Assembly: GCF_019511345.1 (NCBI RefSeq)
Contig: NZ_JAEUAK010000013.1
Location: 100,821 to 164,820 of the forward strand
DNA length: 64,000 nucleotides
Origin: Rhizobium mesosinicum
GTDB lineage: Bacteria; Pseudomonadota; Alphaproteobacteria; Rhizobiales; Rhizobiaceae
Direction: 5' to 3'
In this document: positions 25,745-34,701 of the stretch, one piece after another
How the letters are laid out: each line of letters opens with the position of its first letter
Numbering within the stretch: the first letter of the stretch is position 1
The notes under the pieces: generated by a model
The model's input: only the letters and a program-made list of their open reading frames with translations
The model's database searches: none
What the model was told of the DNA's origin: nothing
Program-made: the position numbers and the translations under genes

Positions 25745-27169
25745 ATGAAGTTTGGAACAAGCGGCCTTCGTGGTCTCTCGGTGGATCTTACGGGACGGGC
25801 ATCGGCGCTTTATGCCATGGCTTTCGGCAAATATTTGCTGCAGAGCAACAAAGCCGCACAGGGCGACGTCATCCTGATCGGCCGCGATTTCCGGGAGTCC
25901 AGCCCGGAGATTGCCGGTAACTGCGCAGGCGCCCTTGCAAGCCTCGGCTTCAAAATTCTCGACTGCGGCACCGTCCCGACTCCGGCCCTTGCGCTCTACG
26001 GCCTAGAAAGAAAGGCCGCCTGCCTGATGATAACGGGTTCGCATATCCCGGCGGACCGTAACGGCATCAAGTTCTATCGTCCGGACGGCGAGATCGACAA
26101 GGCGGACGAAGCCGCGATTACCCGGTTTGCAACCGCAATCGAAACCTCCGGCGAAGTCGTTGTCAGCGAGGCCGCCGCCGTGGAGGACCACTCGGCGCAA
26201 TGCCTGCAACTCTTCTTTGAACGCAATGCCGCCCTCCTGCCGTCGGGCGCGCTTGCAGGCATGAAGATCGGCATTTATCAGCACAGCACAGTTGCCCGTG
26301 ACCTGATGGTCGATATCCTCGCCCACTACGGCGCCGAGACTGTCGCGCTCGGCCGATCCGAGACTTTCATTCCAGTTGATACGGAGGCGGTCTCCGAGGA
26401 AACGGTCGCCCTCCTCCAAGGCTGGAGTTCAACCCACGGCCTTGATGCGATTGTCTCCACAGATGGCGATGGCGATCGTCCCCTGGTCGCCGACGAGACC
26501 GGGACGCCCTTGCGCGGAGATCTTTTGGGGCTGATATCAGCGAATTTCCTTGGCGCCGGTACCGTGGTCACGCCAGTTACCTCCAATTCCGGAATTGAAG
26601 CCGCGGGATCTTTCAAAGTCGTTCGCACCCGCGTCGGCTCTCCCTTCGTCATCGCCGGAATGGAAGAGGCCGTCGCCGCCGGCAAGAACCTCGTGATGGG
26701 TTTCGAGGCGAATGGCGGGCTCTTGACGGCAACATCCTTCGATATCAACGGTAGCAGTGTCCGGGCACTGCCCACGCGTGATTGCTTCTTGCCGATGCTG
26801 GCAACGCTTTTGCTCGCCGCAATTCGCAAGGAGCCGCTTTCGATTGTTGCGGCCTCCTATAAACTGCCTTTTGCTGCGGCCGACCGCCTCGAGAATTTCC
26901 CGGTCGAAACTAGCGCAGCGTTGATGACATACCTGCGTGAATCCGATGCTAATCTCACGGAATTCCTGCAGCCCATCGGCGAGGTCGGTTCGAAAAGCGA
27001 TATTGATGGCTTGCGCGTGACGTTACGCGATGGCCGTATCATTCATTTTCGTCCGTCAGGCAATGCGCCGGAAATGCGCTGCTACGTGGAAGCCGGAGGA
27101 GAGGCAGCCGCCTTAGAACTCTTGAATACGGGATTGACCCGAATTAAGCGCTGGGCAGAAGCCCGGTAA
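25745..27169 (+). CDS. manB: Phosphomannomutase/phosphoglucomutase family protein
   Basis: It has 474 residues from the ATG at 25745 (a GTG nine bases earlier is less likely). The N-terminal KFGTSGLRG is diagnostic of the alpha-D-phosphohexomutase family; the active-site serine is in TGSHIPADRNG (near residue 98) where most members have TASHNP; the metal loop is DGDGDRP; the sugar-binding loop is GFEANGG; and the phosphate loop is RPSGNAPEMR. It converts mannose-6-phosphate to mannose-1-phosphate, the substrate of the next gene's product. A role on glucose phosphates is possible too. Confidence 0.92.
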   Translation: MKFGTSGLRGLSVDLTGRASALYAMAFGKYLLQSNKAAQGDVILIGRDFRESSPEIAGNCAGALASLGFKILDCGTVPTPALALYGLERKAACLMITGSHIPADRNGIKFYRPDGEIDKADEAAITRFATAIETSGEVVVSEAAAVEDHSAQCLQLFFERNAALLPSGALAGMKIGIYQHSTVARDLMVDILAHYGAETVALGRSETFIPVDTEAVSEETVALLQGWSSTHGLDAIVSTDGDGDRPLVADETGTPLRGDLLGLISANFLGAGTVVTPVTSNSGIEAAGSFKVVRTRVGSPFVIAGMEEAVAAGKNLVMGFEANGGLLTATSFDINGSSVRALPTRDCFLPMLATLLLAAIRKEPLSIVAASYKLPFAAADRLENFPVETSAALMTYLRESDANLTEFLQPIGEVGSKSDIDGLRVTLRDGRIIHFRPSGNAPEMRCYVEAGGEAAALELLNTGLTRIKRWAEAR

Positions 27170-27211
27170 GCATGCGACAACCTGTCCGTTCATTTCAAGG
27201 AAGAGTATCCT

Positions 27212-28639
27212 ATGACACAGAAAATCGTCCCCGTGATCATGGCTGGCGGCAAGGGCACGCGCCTTTGGCCGCTCTCGCGCGCGACCGCGCCGAAACAGTT
27301 CATCCAGTTCGTCGGGGACAAGACGCTGTTTCAGGAAACCCTGGTTCGCGTTTCCGATCCGGCGCTTTACGAAGCCCCGGTCGTCGTGACGAATGAGGAC
27401 TTTCGCTTCCTCGTGGCGGAACAGGCTCGCGAACTTGATATTCCCCTCGCCGCGGTATTGCTGGAGCCTGTTGCTCGCAACACGGCCGCGGCAGTGGCTG
27501 CGGCTGCAAGCCTCACCTCCGAGCATTTTGGCAAAGAAGCCATCATTCAAATGCTTGCCTCTGACCACGAGATCCTTGCAGACGAAGCCTATTTCGATGC
27601 CATCCGCACGGCGCGCGATGCGGCGGCCAAGGGTAAGCTTGTAACCTTTGGCATCACGCCAACGGAGCCGGCCACAGGCTATGGATATATAGAGGTCGGA
27701 AAGCAGCTGCCGAGCGGCGCACATGAGGTCAAGCGTTTCGTTGAAAAGCCTGTTCGTGAAAAGGCGGAAGAAATGCTGGCCCGCGGCGGGTTCTACTGGA
27801 ACTCCGGTATCTTCATGTTCCCGGTCGCCGAACTGCTTTCTGAAATGCAAGACTACGCACCAGACGTGCTGACGGCGGCCACCAAGGCTCTTTCAAGGGC
27901 GACGCGAGATCTGGACTTCACGCGCCTGGACGCAGAAGAGTTCGCCAAAAGCCCCGATATTTCCATAGATTACGCCATCATGGAGAAGACGTCGAAGGCT
28001 GCAGTTGTTCCGTCGGCCTTCAAGTGGTCGGACATGGGCAGCTGGGATGCCGTGTGGAAAACCGGGCTGCAGGATGAAAACGGTAATATTGCTGCCGCCA
28101 ATACGACTGTTGTCAACACCCGCAACTCGCTCGTCATGACCCACGGCGTTCATCTCGCTGTTCAGGGAATGGACGACGTCGCCGTCATTGCCAGCGAGGA
28201 TGCTGTTTATGTCGGCCCCTTGAGGGAAAGCCAGGAAGTCGGCAAGCTTGTTAAGCTCCTTGCCGGCCACAAGAAGACGTCGAAGCTGACGGAGACGCAT
28301 CCCACGTCCTACCGTCCGTGGGGCGGCTATACCTCGATCTTCAACGGCGATCGCTTTCAGGTGAAGCGTATCTTCGTAACGCCTGGCAAGAAACTGTCGC
28401 TGCAGAAGCATCATCACCGCTCCGAGCACTGGATCGTCGTGAAGGGAACGGCGGAAGTCACGATCGGCGACAATGTGCAGATGTTGCGCGAAAACGAGTC
28501 GGTCTATATCCCGCTCGGTGAGGTCCATCGCCTCGCAAATCCTGGCAAGATCCTGCTGGAACTCATTGAGGTTCAGACCGGTTCCTACCTTGGCGAAGAC
28601 GATATCATCCGTATCGTCGACGAGTTCGGCAGAACCTGA
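27212..28639 (+). CDS. manC: Mannose-1-phosphate guanylyltransferase / mannose-6-phosphate isomerase
   Basis: It has 475 residues with an AAGGAAGAG ribosome site. The nucleotidyltransferase signature GGKGTRLWPLSR (11-22) and the effector lysine region FVEKP are present. The C-terminal third is a type II phosphomannose isomerase cupin (PWGGYTSI, LSLQKHHHRSEHW, GEVHRLANPG, LIEVQTGSYLGEDDI). It makes GDP-mannose from mannose-1-phosphate and can make mannose-6-phosphate from fructose-6-phosphate. With the mutase gene 42 bases upstream it forms a complete GDP-mannose supply operon, whose product can feed the AlgD-like enzyme at 35.5 kb. Confidence 0.96.
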   Translation: MTQKIVPVIMAGGKGTRLWPLSRATAPKQFIQFVGDKTLFQETLVRVSDPALYEAPVVVTNEDFRFLVAEQARELDIPLAAVLLEPVARNTAAAVAAAASLTSEHFGKEAIIQMLASDHEILADEAYFDAIRTARDAAAKGKLVTFGITPTEPATGYGYIEVGKQLPSGAHEVKRFVEKPVREKAEEMLARGGFYWNSGIFMFPVAELLSEMQDYAPDVLTAATKALSRATRDLDFTRLDAEEFAKSPDISIDYAIMEKTSKAAVVPSAFKWSDMGSWDAVWKTGLQDENGNIAAANTTVVNTRNSLVMTHGVHLAVQGMDDVAVIASEDAVYVGPLRESQEVGKLVKLLAGHKKTSKLTETHPTSYRPWGGYTSIFNGDRFQVKRIFVTPGKKLSLQKHHHRSEHWIVVKGTAEVTIGDNVQMLRENESVYIPLGEVHRLANPGKILLELIEVQTGSYLGEDDIIRIVDEFGRT

Positions 28640-28690
28640 ACCTAAGCTTTTTGGCGGTCTTGAACTTGGTTCTCCGCCCCTGTAACGGAT

Positions 28691-28722
28691 AGTGGTCCGC
28701 CTTTATGGTCGGACCACTTTTT
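28691..28722 (+). terminator. Rho-independent terminator or leader attenuator before ugd
   Basis: A 9-base perfect stem (AGTGGTCCG / CGGACCACT) with a 10-base loop runs into TTTTT. It ends only 20 bases before the ATG of the UDP-glucose dehydrogenase gene, so it either ends the manBC transcript or attenuates the ugd leader. Confidence 0.85.
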
Positions 28723-28741
28723 GTTGAATGAAGGTTACGCC

Positions 28742-30058
28742 ATGCGCATTGTGATGATTGGTTCGGGTTATGTTGGCCTCGTTTCCGGTGCCTGCTTTGC
28801 AGATTTCGGCCACCATGTAACCTGCGTCGACAAATCTGAAGCAAAGATCAACGCTCTTGAAGCGGGCGAAGTGCCGATTTACGAGCCTGGCCTCGAAGCC
28901 ATCATCCAGCAAAATCGCAGCGCTGGCCGCCTCGATTTCTCGAAGAATCTCGCCCCTTCCGTCGGTGAAGCCGACGTGGTCTTCATCGCTGTCGGCACGC
29001 CGTCTCGCCGTGGAGACGGCCACGCGGACTTGAGCTACGTCTATGCAGCGGCGCGAGAGATCGCCGCCGCTGTCAGAGGCTTCACGGTCGTCGTGACAAA
29101 ATCCACCGTACCGGTCGGTACTGGAGACGAAATCGAACGGATCTTCCGAGAAGAATTTCCGCAAAAGGATATTGAGGTCGTCTCCAATCCGGAATTCCTG
29201 CGCGAAGGCGCAGCTATCACCGACTTCAAGCGTCCCGACCGTATCGTGATCGGCACTGAGAATGCGCGTGCTATCGAGGTCATGCGCGAGGTCTACCGCC
29301 CGCTTTATCTCAATGAAGCGCCGCTCTATTTCTGCGAACGCCGTACCTCTGAACTCATCAAATATGCCGCCAACGCCTTTCTGGCAATGAAGATCACCTT
29401 CATTAATGAGATCGCTGACCTTTCCGAAAAAATCGGCGCCGACGTCCAGAAGGTCGCCAAGGGTATCGGCATGGATAAGCGCATCGGTGACAAGTTCCTG
29501 CATGCGGGACCCGGTTATGGCGGCTCATGCTTCCCGAAGGATACGCTCGCTCTCGTCAAGACGGCGCAGGACTTTGACAGCCCGGTACGTCTGATCGAGA
29601 CGACCGTTGCGATCAACGACAATCGCAAGCGCGCGATGGGCCGCAAGGTCATCGCTGCCTGCGATGGCGATGTGCGTGGCAAGAAGATTGCTGTCCTCGG
29701 CCTCACCTTCAAGCCGAATACCGACGACATGCGCGATGCGCCGTCGATCAGCATCATCCAGGCTCTGCTGGATGGCGGCGCAACGGTTCACGCCTACGAT
29801 CCGGAGGGCATGGAAGCGGCGAAAGATATGCTCGGCCCCGTCACCTACGGCAACGATCCTTACGAGATCGCCGCGGATGCCGACGCGATCGTAATCGTCA
29901 CCGAATGGGATGAGTTCCGCGCACTTGACCTCAAGCGCCTGAAGACGGTTATGAAAAATCCGATTATCGTTGATCTCAGGAACATATACCCGGTCAGCGA
30001 AGTGACCAAACACGGATTCGGCTATTTTGCCATCGGCAAAAAACCAGAAAAGAGGTGA
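28742..30058 (+). CDS. ugd: UDP-glucose 6-dehydrogenase (RkpK/ExoUdh type)
   Basis: It has 438 residues from the ATG at 28742. The Rossmann motif is GSGYVGLVSGACFADFGH, the family landmarks are PNPEFLREG-like VSNPEFLREGAAI, and the catalytic cysteine is in GGSCFPKD (residue 263). FLAMKITFINEIADL and LTFKPNTDDMRDAPS complete the family pattern. It makes UDP-glucuronic acid for acidic surface polysaccharides; RkpK/Exo5 is its rhizobial counterpart. It follows a terminator-like hairpin by 20 bases. Confidence 0.95.
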   Translation: MRIVMIGSGYVGLVSGACFADFGHHVTCVDKSEAKINALEAGEVPIYEPGLEAIIQQNRSAGRLDFSKNLAPSVGEADVVFIAVGTPSRRGDGHADLSYVYAAAREIAAAVRGFTVVVTKSTVPVGTGDEIERIFREEFPQKDIEVVSNPEFLREGAAITDFKRPDRIVIGTENARAIEVMREVYRPLYLNEAPLYFCERRTSELIKYAANAFLAMKITFINEIADLSEKIGADVQKVAKGIGMDKRIGDKFLHAGPGYGGSCFPKDTLALVKTAQDFDSPVRLIETTVAINDNRKRAMGRKVIAACDGDVRGKKIAVLGLTFKPNTDDMRDAPSISIIQALLDGGATVHAYDPEGMEAAKDMLGPVTYGNDPYEIAADADAIVIVTEWDEFRALDLKRLKTVMKNPIIVDLRNIYPVSEVTKHGFGYFAIGKKPEKR

Positions 30059-30263
30059 GATCCGCTACTTCGTTTCGAAAAACAAGCTTCAAAGGACTCC
30101 ATCCTGAGGCCAACCGCTATTCAGGCGGTAACGGAAACGAAAGGGTAGCGGTTTCTCGAAGCAGACTTACGGCAACCTGCGACGTCATCACACTGCCCGG
30201 CGCAAGAGGGCCTTGCAGGACCGAGCACTATCTCATTCGTGCAGTACCGCGAGACCGATAACG

Positions 30264-31754
30264 TCACAGATTCCAGGCAGGGCGAGGATCTGTGCTTTTG
30301 CGGATGATGAATGGAGAGAATTTCGCGACGAGCGTCTCCGTCGCATTCTTGTTCCAGTGGAGGCGGATTGGCCGCAGCGAGGTTCGGAAATAATCCGCCG
30401 GAGCTGCGACATCATCAGCTCCAAGCAATTTAAACCGCGGTATGGTTCCCCGTCCGGACAACGGCGTCGTCAATCGTGGCCCGTCTTGGGTGGTGTTGAG
30501 ACGCACGACCATGCCGCCGACCGCTGAATAACGGCATGTCGCGGGACGGCTGTTCGCCTCGAGACTAAACTCAAGCCCGAGCCAGCTATTGCTCGCTGAC
30601 AACTCGTAATCGAACCCAGCCTCGACCCAATCCCCTTCAACGAGACCGAGTTTCTCAAAATCCATATCCGCCCAAGATAGCGTCAAAGTACATACCCGAG
30701 AATCATTGCCATTATCGGCCGGGCCGATCGTGAACACCTGCCTCTCGATACCATCGGCTAAAGGCTCCTTTGACCCGATAATCGTATCGTTCTGACCGCT
30801 GCCGCGTCTTGCCACAAGGCCATCGGCGACAGCGCCCGTCACACCCGAGCGCTTGCCGGCATCTCCCGAAAAACCGCCAAGCGGCGAGAGATTGGCCAAC
30901 TTCACATCCCGGCTATAGAAGTCGCCTTCCATTACCATATCGCGCAGTATTGGAAGCAGCACGGAATAGCGCAGCCACTGTCCATCGGTATTCAAGTGAA
31001 CGCCGTCTTCGGTAATAGCAATACCTTGCTGAATTGCTTTCGCGAGCACGTCGCGATCGTCCACGACCCTGATACCTTCGCGGCCGCCGATCGAAACCAG
31101 ATATTCAGTAAGGCCGCTGTTCAGAGTGTGTCGAGCATCTTCCGCCGCCCAAGTCCCTTTTGTCTTGCCAATTCTATCCACAGGCAACAGGCAGACAACC
31201 CAGATCCCCGCCTCCCGGAGAGGCTTCAACAAGGCTTCATAACGCTCGACAGCCTCCTCCAGGGTGAGTTTATCGCTGGCAATATCATTGGTTGCGATAT
31301 CCAGGAGGACGATGTCCGGCTGCCGCTCCAGGCACCACGGCAGTCGCGCCAAGGTCTGCGGCATGTGCTCCCCGCCACGACCCGATATCGCCCCGGCGAG
31401 CCTTGCAGTCGGGGCGGCCGCAGTCGGAACTTTGGGATCATACCAGCAATCGAGATTGAACCGGTTGTCTATGTTGCGAAGCGGGCCGATGGTTCCGAGC
31501 CAGTTCGCGGTGACCGTATCGATGCGTGGCGTCGGGCTTCCAGGATAGATTACCGTGTAACCGCTATTGGCAACGAAGCTATGGCCTACGGCCATGACCT
31601 TGGCGCCAGTCTTAAGTGGGAGAGACGGTAATGCACGAGATGAGGACGAGGACAATGCGGGAGAATTTTCAACGAGATAGGCGCCAGTGGCTGCCAATGT
31701 TCCCGTCAAAAAGCGACGGCGGGTGATTGACGTAAGATATGATCGCAAATTCAC
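30264..31754 (-). CDS. Exported SGNH/GDSL hydrolase, Tat-type signal
   Basis: It has 496 residues from a GTG start with an AAGGTG site upstream. The N-terminus carries a twin-arginine-like motif, TRRRFLTG, before a hydrophobic stretch. SGNH blocks are visible: VGHSFV (block I Ser near 58), a Gly-rich block, IATND (block III Asn) and DGVHLN (block V Asp and His). The C-terminal 200 residues form a beta-rich domain unlike the catalytic part, perhaps carbohydrate-binding. Such enzymes remove or transfer acyl groups on polysaccharides. Placement in the exopolysaccharide locus supports deacetylation or O-acetyl transfer of the polymer. Confidence 0.8.
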   Translation of the reverse strand: MNLRSYLTSITRRRFLTGTLAATGAYLVENSPALSSSSSRALPSLPLKTGAKVMAVGHSFVANSGYTVIYPGSPTPRIDTVTANWLGTIGPLRNIDNRFNLDCWYDPKVPTAAAPTARLAGAISGRGGEHMPQTLARLPWCLERQPDIVLLDIATNDIASDKLTLEEAVERYEALLKPLREAGIWVVCLLPVDRIGKTKGTWAAEDARHTLNSGLTEYLVSIGGREGIRVVDDRDVLAKAIQQGIAITEDGVHLNTDGQWLRYSVLLPILRDMVMEGDFYSRDVKLANLSPLGGFSGDAGKRSGVTGAVADGLVARRGSGQNDTIIGSKEPLADGIERQVFTIGPADNGNDSRVCTLTLSWADMDFEKLGLVEGDWVEAGFDYELSASNSWLGLEFSLEANSRPATCRYSAVGGMVVRLNTTQDGPRLTTPLSGRGTIPRFKLLGADDVAAPADYFRTSLRPIRLHWNKNATETLVAKFSPFIIRKSTDPRPAWNL

Positions 31755-32106
31755 AGCAAAACACCTTTTACGCTAACTGATCGGCGCACAAGTGATCAAC
31801 GCAAGCTGACATTTCTGTGGCTAGAATTAGGAACTAATTAGAAAACTACCCGCTTTGAATTCTCTGCAGCAAACGCCGGCGGTGATTACCACGCCCTCCT
31901 CCTATGCGGTATAGCTGCTTGTTAAACATCGCAAGCTGCCACGGTTCCGTCTGCGCTTTCGTCAAGGCGCGTTCACGACCTAGATCGGCTTGACAGCAGC
32001 TCACTCCCCCGAACGGATAATCATTTCGATAAGTTATGATTGGCACTGAATACCCCAGCCGCGCGTCGAATTCCGAGACTGGGAAGTTTGCCATAGATCC
32101 CCCCGA
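31755..32106. other. 352-base AT-rich gap
   Basis: It lies between the Wzy-like gene and the SGNH hydrolase gene, both on the minus strand. An 82-residue minus frame at 31846-32094 begins 12 bases after the Wzy-like stop, but resembles nothing and has no convincing support. The rest is AT-rich and may hold the hydrolase promoter. Confidence 0.4.
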
Positions 32107-33306
32107 TCAGCTCCCCCCAGAAGCCATGGCTACAGGTCGCCTCTCCCCGCGCATTTGCCTGATACTCGGCGCCCTGGGGAGCCTTCGAGGAAAGGGTTTC
32201 TCGTGCCGTGAAAGCAGGGCTAGAAAGATCAACGGAAATTCCAAAGGAGACGCTATCGCATTGTCTGAATTCGATAAAAACAGATATCCCGCATACGCCA
32301 AGATAGCGACCACATTCGGCCGCCGCCCTCGAAAGCAGGCTTTGAGTACCGCCATTGTGAGTAACACGTAGAAAATGATCATCCCGGGAGTACCGAGCTC
32401 GACAGACAGCCGAATGTAATCATTGTGCGCAGAAGTCGAACCGAGCATGACTTCGATCTCATGCGGTGTGACGTAAAATTGATGTCCGAAGCCGATACCT
32501 GTGAATGGATATTGGGCGATGACCGTCCGAAGATAATCCCACATTACCGATCGGCCGCTGTCGCCACTTTCGATAAATCTGGTAGCGAAATTTTTCCAGA
32601 AGACTGCTACAATGGCGAGGCTGCCTACCGATCCAAGAACAATCAAAGAGAGCTTGGTGGTAATGGTGACCCCTCTATGAATAAGAAGTGAAACACCTGT
32701 CACTAGCACACAAACAGCTAGCGTGGCTCGGCCACCGGCGGCAAACAAAACCAGTAAGTTAGTCAGCACAAATACCACGTAGGCTTTACGGCCCGAGAGC
32801 ACAAGCTGCATCGCCGCAAAGACTCCACACATCCCGAGTGCGGACGTAAAAGCTGCTGCCGACAACGATCCTAGATATCGCGGCACACCCGTCGCAAACT
32901 CCGTTGCAACCATTGGCTTAATGCCGGCAAATTGATAGACAAAACCTAAGAGTGCACAAATCACTGGTAGAATTGCAGTAGCTTTCCAGATCGCCTGCTG
33001 ATCTCGATATCCGGTTTTACCGGCAAGTAGGGCAAACAGGATAATTATCTGATTAAGAGAAACAAAAAATATCGACCAGCTGAAATCCTCGTATGGCGTA
33101 AGTACAGCAAGCACAAATACAAGCGCCAATTCCGCCCCAAGAAGCATTAAAATTGTTTTATCTGCGCCTCCCCGTCCCAGGATCGCGAACGCAGCCAAAA
33201 CGAAAAAGGCCTTCTCAATTGCATTACTGCCAGAGAAATGCAGTGCAGCGCCGACATTGAATATCAACAATATTAGGGAAGCAATGTAAGTTATTCTGAA
33301 TGCCAT
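32107..33306 (-). CDS. O-antigen ligase/polymerase family membrane protein (second Wzy-like)
   Basis: It has 399 residues and about eleven hydrophobic helices. The Wzy_C signature is RSVMWDYLRTVIAQYPFTGIGFGHQF followed by STSAHNDYIRLSVELGTPGMIIFYV, preceded by AAGGRATLAVCVLVTGVSLLI. It would polymerise repeat units at the periplasmic face. Its bases are noticeably more AT-rich than those of the flanking genes, as is common for polymerase and flippase genes that spread between strains. With the Wzy-like gene at 14.6 kb it gives the window two potential polymerases. Confidence 0.85.
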   Translation of the reverse strand: MAFRITYIASLILLIFNVGAALHFSGSNAIEKAFFVLAAFAILGRGGADKTILMLLGAELALVFVLAVLTPYEDFSWSIFFVSLNQIIILFALLAGKTGYRDQQAIWKATAILPVICALLGFVYQFAGIKPMVATEFATGVPRYLGSLSAAAFTSALGMCGVFAAMQLVLSGRKAYVVFVLTNLLVLFAAGGRATLAVCVLVTGVSLLIHRGVTITTKLSLIVLGSVGSLAIVAVFWKNFATRFIESGDSGRSVMWDYLRTVIAQYPFTGIGFGHQFYVTPHEIEVMLGSTSAHNDYIRLSVELGTPGMIIFYVLLTMAVLKACFRGRRPNVVAILAYAGYLFLSNSDNAIASPLEFPLIFLALLSRHEKPFPRRLPRAPSIRQMRGERRPVAMASGGS

Positions 33307-33846
33307 CCATTATTTCCACTACGAGCTAAATTCACCGAAAATCACCTACACCCTCCTAGTGAATGTAAAATAGTCTCCACCCAGGCGCTGAACCACCCGA
33401 TTGAGCGTCAGAAGATCCAGTTTACCTGCCCGCGGGTACCGACGTGTTTACGCTAGGATTCATGCAGCGAGATCGAAACATTGGCGACAATCGCAAGCGC
33501 TTCCGTGCTTGCTATCATCGCAATCCTTCATTGTTTGTCCGAGGCCGTCAAGGGTCATAACCCTCGGGGTTCGGGCTCGACTGCCGGAACAATATCCCAA
33601 AGTATGTGTCAACGTGATGGCCGGAGACGCTCACCTGCGGGAGTTGCTGGCAGCGCGCGCAAGATGTCTGCCGCTTATGATCTGTTGCAACAAACCCGCT
33701 GATAAGAACCTGGCCATAACAGAAGAGGGCATATCCTGAGATATGCCCTCCCTTGTGCTTAAGCTTCCTGTCAAAACCTCAAAAGGCAATTCACAGGAAA
33801 TGTTCCAACGTGATGAAACAATCCGGCATAAAACGCCGCGTCACCG
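33307..33846. other. 540-base intergenic region with a terminator hairpin
   Basis: It lies between the RTX gene and the Wzy-like gene, both minus-strand. The right part is AT-rich and is a probable promoter for the Wzy-like gene reading leftward from 33306. Plus-strand frames of up to 112 residues have no ribosome site or recognisable content. Confidence 0.4.
33725..33750 (-). terminator. Hairpin terminator after the small RTX gene
   Basis: A perfect 11-base stem (GAGGGCATATC / GATATGCCCTC) with a 4-base loop lies about 95 bases after the RTX stop. On the minus strand it is followed by TTCTGTTAT, a weak T-rich tail. Confidence 0.55.
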
Positions 33847-34701
33847 TTATGCGAACAGAAAGTCCGAAGCGTGAAGATCCGCCATATTTACGTTTTCCAG
33901 GGTGATGACATGGTCAGGACCAAGATTAATGACAGTGTTTGCGCCAACCTGTGACATATGGTCTACCACGTCCTGATACTTGTATTGGCTGACACCGAAG
34001 GCACCGAACTTCAGCTTGTCTTCGCCGACCGTAAAATCGGCGATGCGATCCGAGCCGCTCTCGAACACGAACGTGTCATTGCCGGAGCCCCCGACGAGAT
34101 AGTCATTGCCGGCGCCGCCGAAAAGGAAGTCATCCCCAGCCCCGCCGTAGACGCTGTCGTCCCCGTCGTTGCCGTAAATGAAATCATTTCCTTCATCGCC
34201 AAAAACCTTATCGTTACCGATACCGCCGTATACGTAATCGTTTCCAGCGCCGCCATGGACAATGTCGTTACCTTCGTCGCCATAAACGCGATCGTTGCCA
34301 GCGTCGCCGTTGATAAAATCGGCGCCGACTCCACCCCGAACAGTATCTGCACCTTCGCCGCCGCTCAGGTAATCGTCCCCTGCACCGCCATAAACTGAGT
34401 CGTTGCCCTCACCGCCCCGAACATTGTCGTTGCCGTCACCCGACACGATTATGTCATTGCCGGCGCCGCCGAATACAACATCGTTGCCCGCTCCCGAATT
34501 AATGATGTCGTCGCCTGCTTCGCCGTAAATCGCGTCTGCGCCAGCGCCGCTACCAATATGGTCGCTGCCTCCACCGCCAAGCACCTTGTCGCCACCATCG
34601 CCAGAATAGATGGTGTCAGCACCATCACGTCCTCGAATCACGTCGCTATCGGCCGTACCTGCGAGAGTGTCGTCTGAATTGGTACCCAGAACGTTAGCCA
34701 T
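33847..34701 (-). CDS. Type I-secreted calcium-binding RTX protein (NodO-like architecture)
   Basis: It has 284 residues from the ATG at 34701, with AAAGGGAGA upstream and no signal peptide. Residues 6 to about 213 are 23 unbroken tandem nonapeptides of the RTX type, such as GGAGNDYVY and GDEGNDFIY. These bind Ca2+ and fold into a beta-roll outside the cell. The last 70 residues (from the DRIADF region to LHASDFLFA) form a typical C-terminal type I secretion signal. No catalytic domain is present. The length and design match NodO of R. leguminosarum, a PrsDE-exported protein, but identity is not claimed. The exporter is probably the pair at 38.3-41.4 kb. Confidence 0.9.
   Translation of the reverse strand: MANVLGTNSDDTLAGTADSDVIRGRDGADTIYSGDGGDKVLGGGGSDHIGSGAGADAIYGEAGDDIINSGAGNDVVFGGAGNDIIVSGDGNDNVRGGEGNDSVYGGAGDDYLSGGEGADTVRGGVGADFINGDAGNDRVYGDEGNDIVHGGAGNDYVYGGIGNDKVFGDEGNDFIYGNDGDDSVYGGAGDDFLFGGAGNDYLVGGSGNDTFVFESGSDRIADFTVGEDKLKFGAFGVSQYKYQDVVDHMSQVGANTVINLGPDHVITLENVNMADLHASDFLFA

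Noticed and set aside
31846..32094. 82-residue minus-strand frame after the second Wzy-like gene
   Set aside because: Begins close to the upstream stop, which is tempting, but the sequence looks random and has no family or clear ribosome spacing.
33401..33739. 112-residue plus-strand frame in the gap next to the RTX gene
   Set aside because: No ribosome site, no hydrophobic or domain pattern, and it runs into the terminator hairpin.
34000..34690. Short-period DNA repeats that might look like a CRISPR or satellite array
   Set aside because: They are the 27-base codon units for RTX nonapeptides; repeats are degenerate, contiguous and in frame, without spacers.
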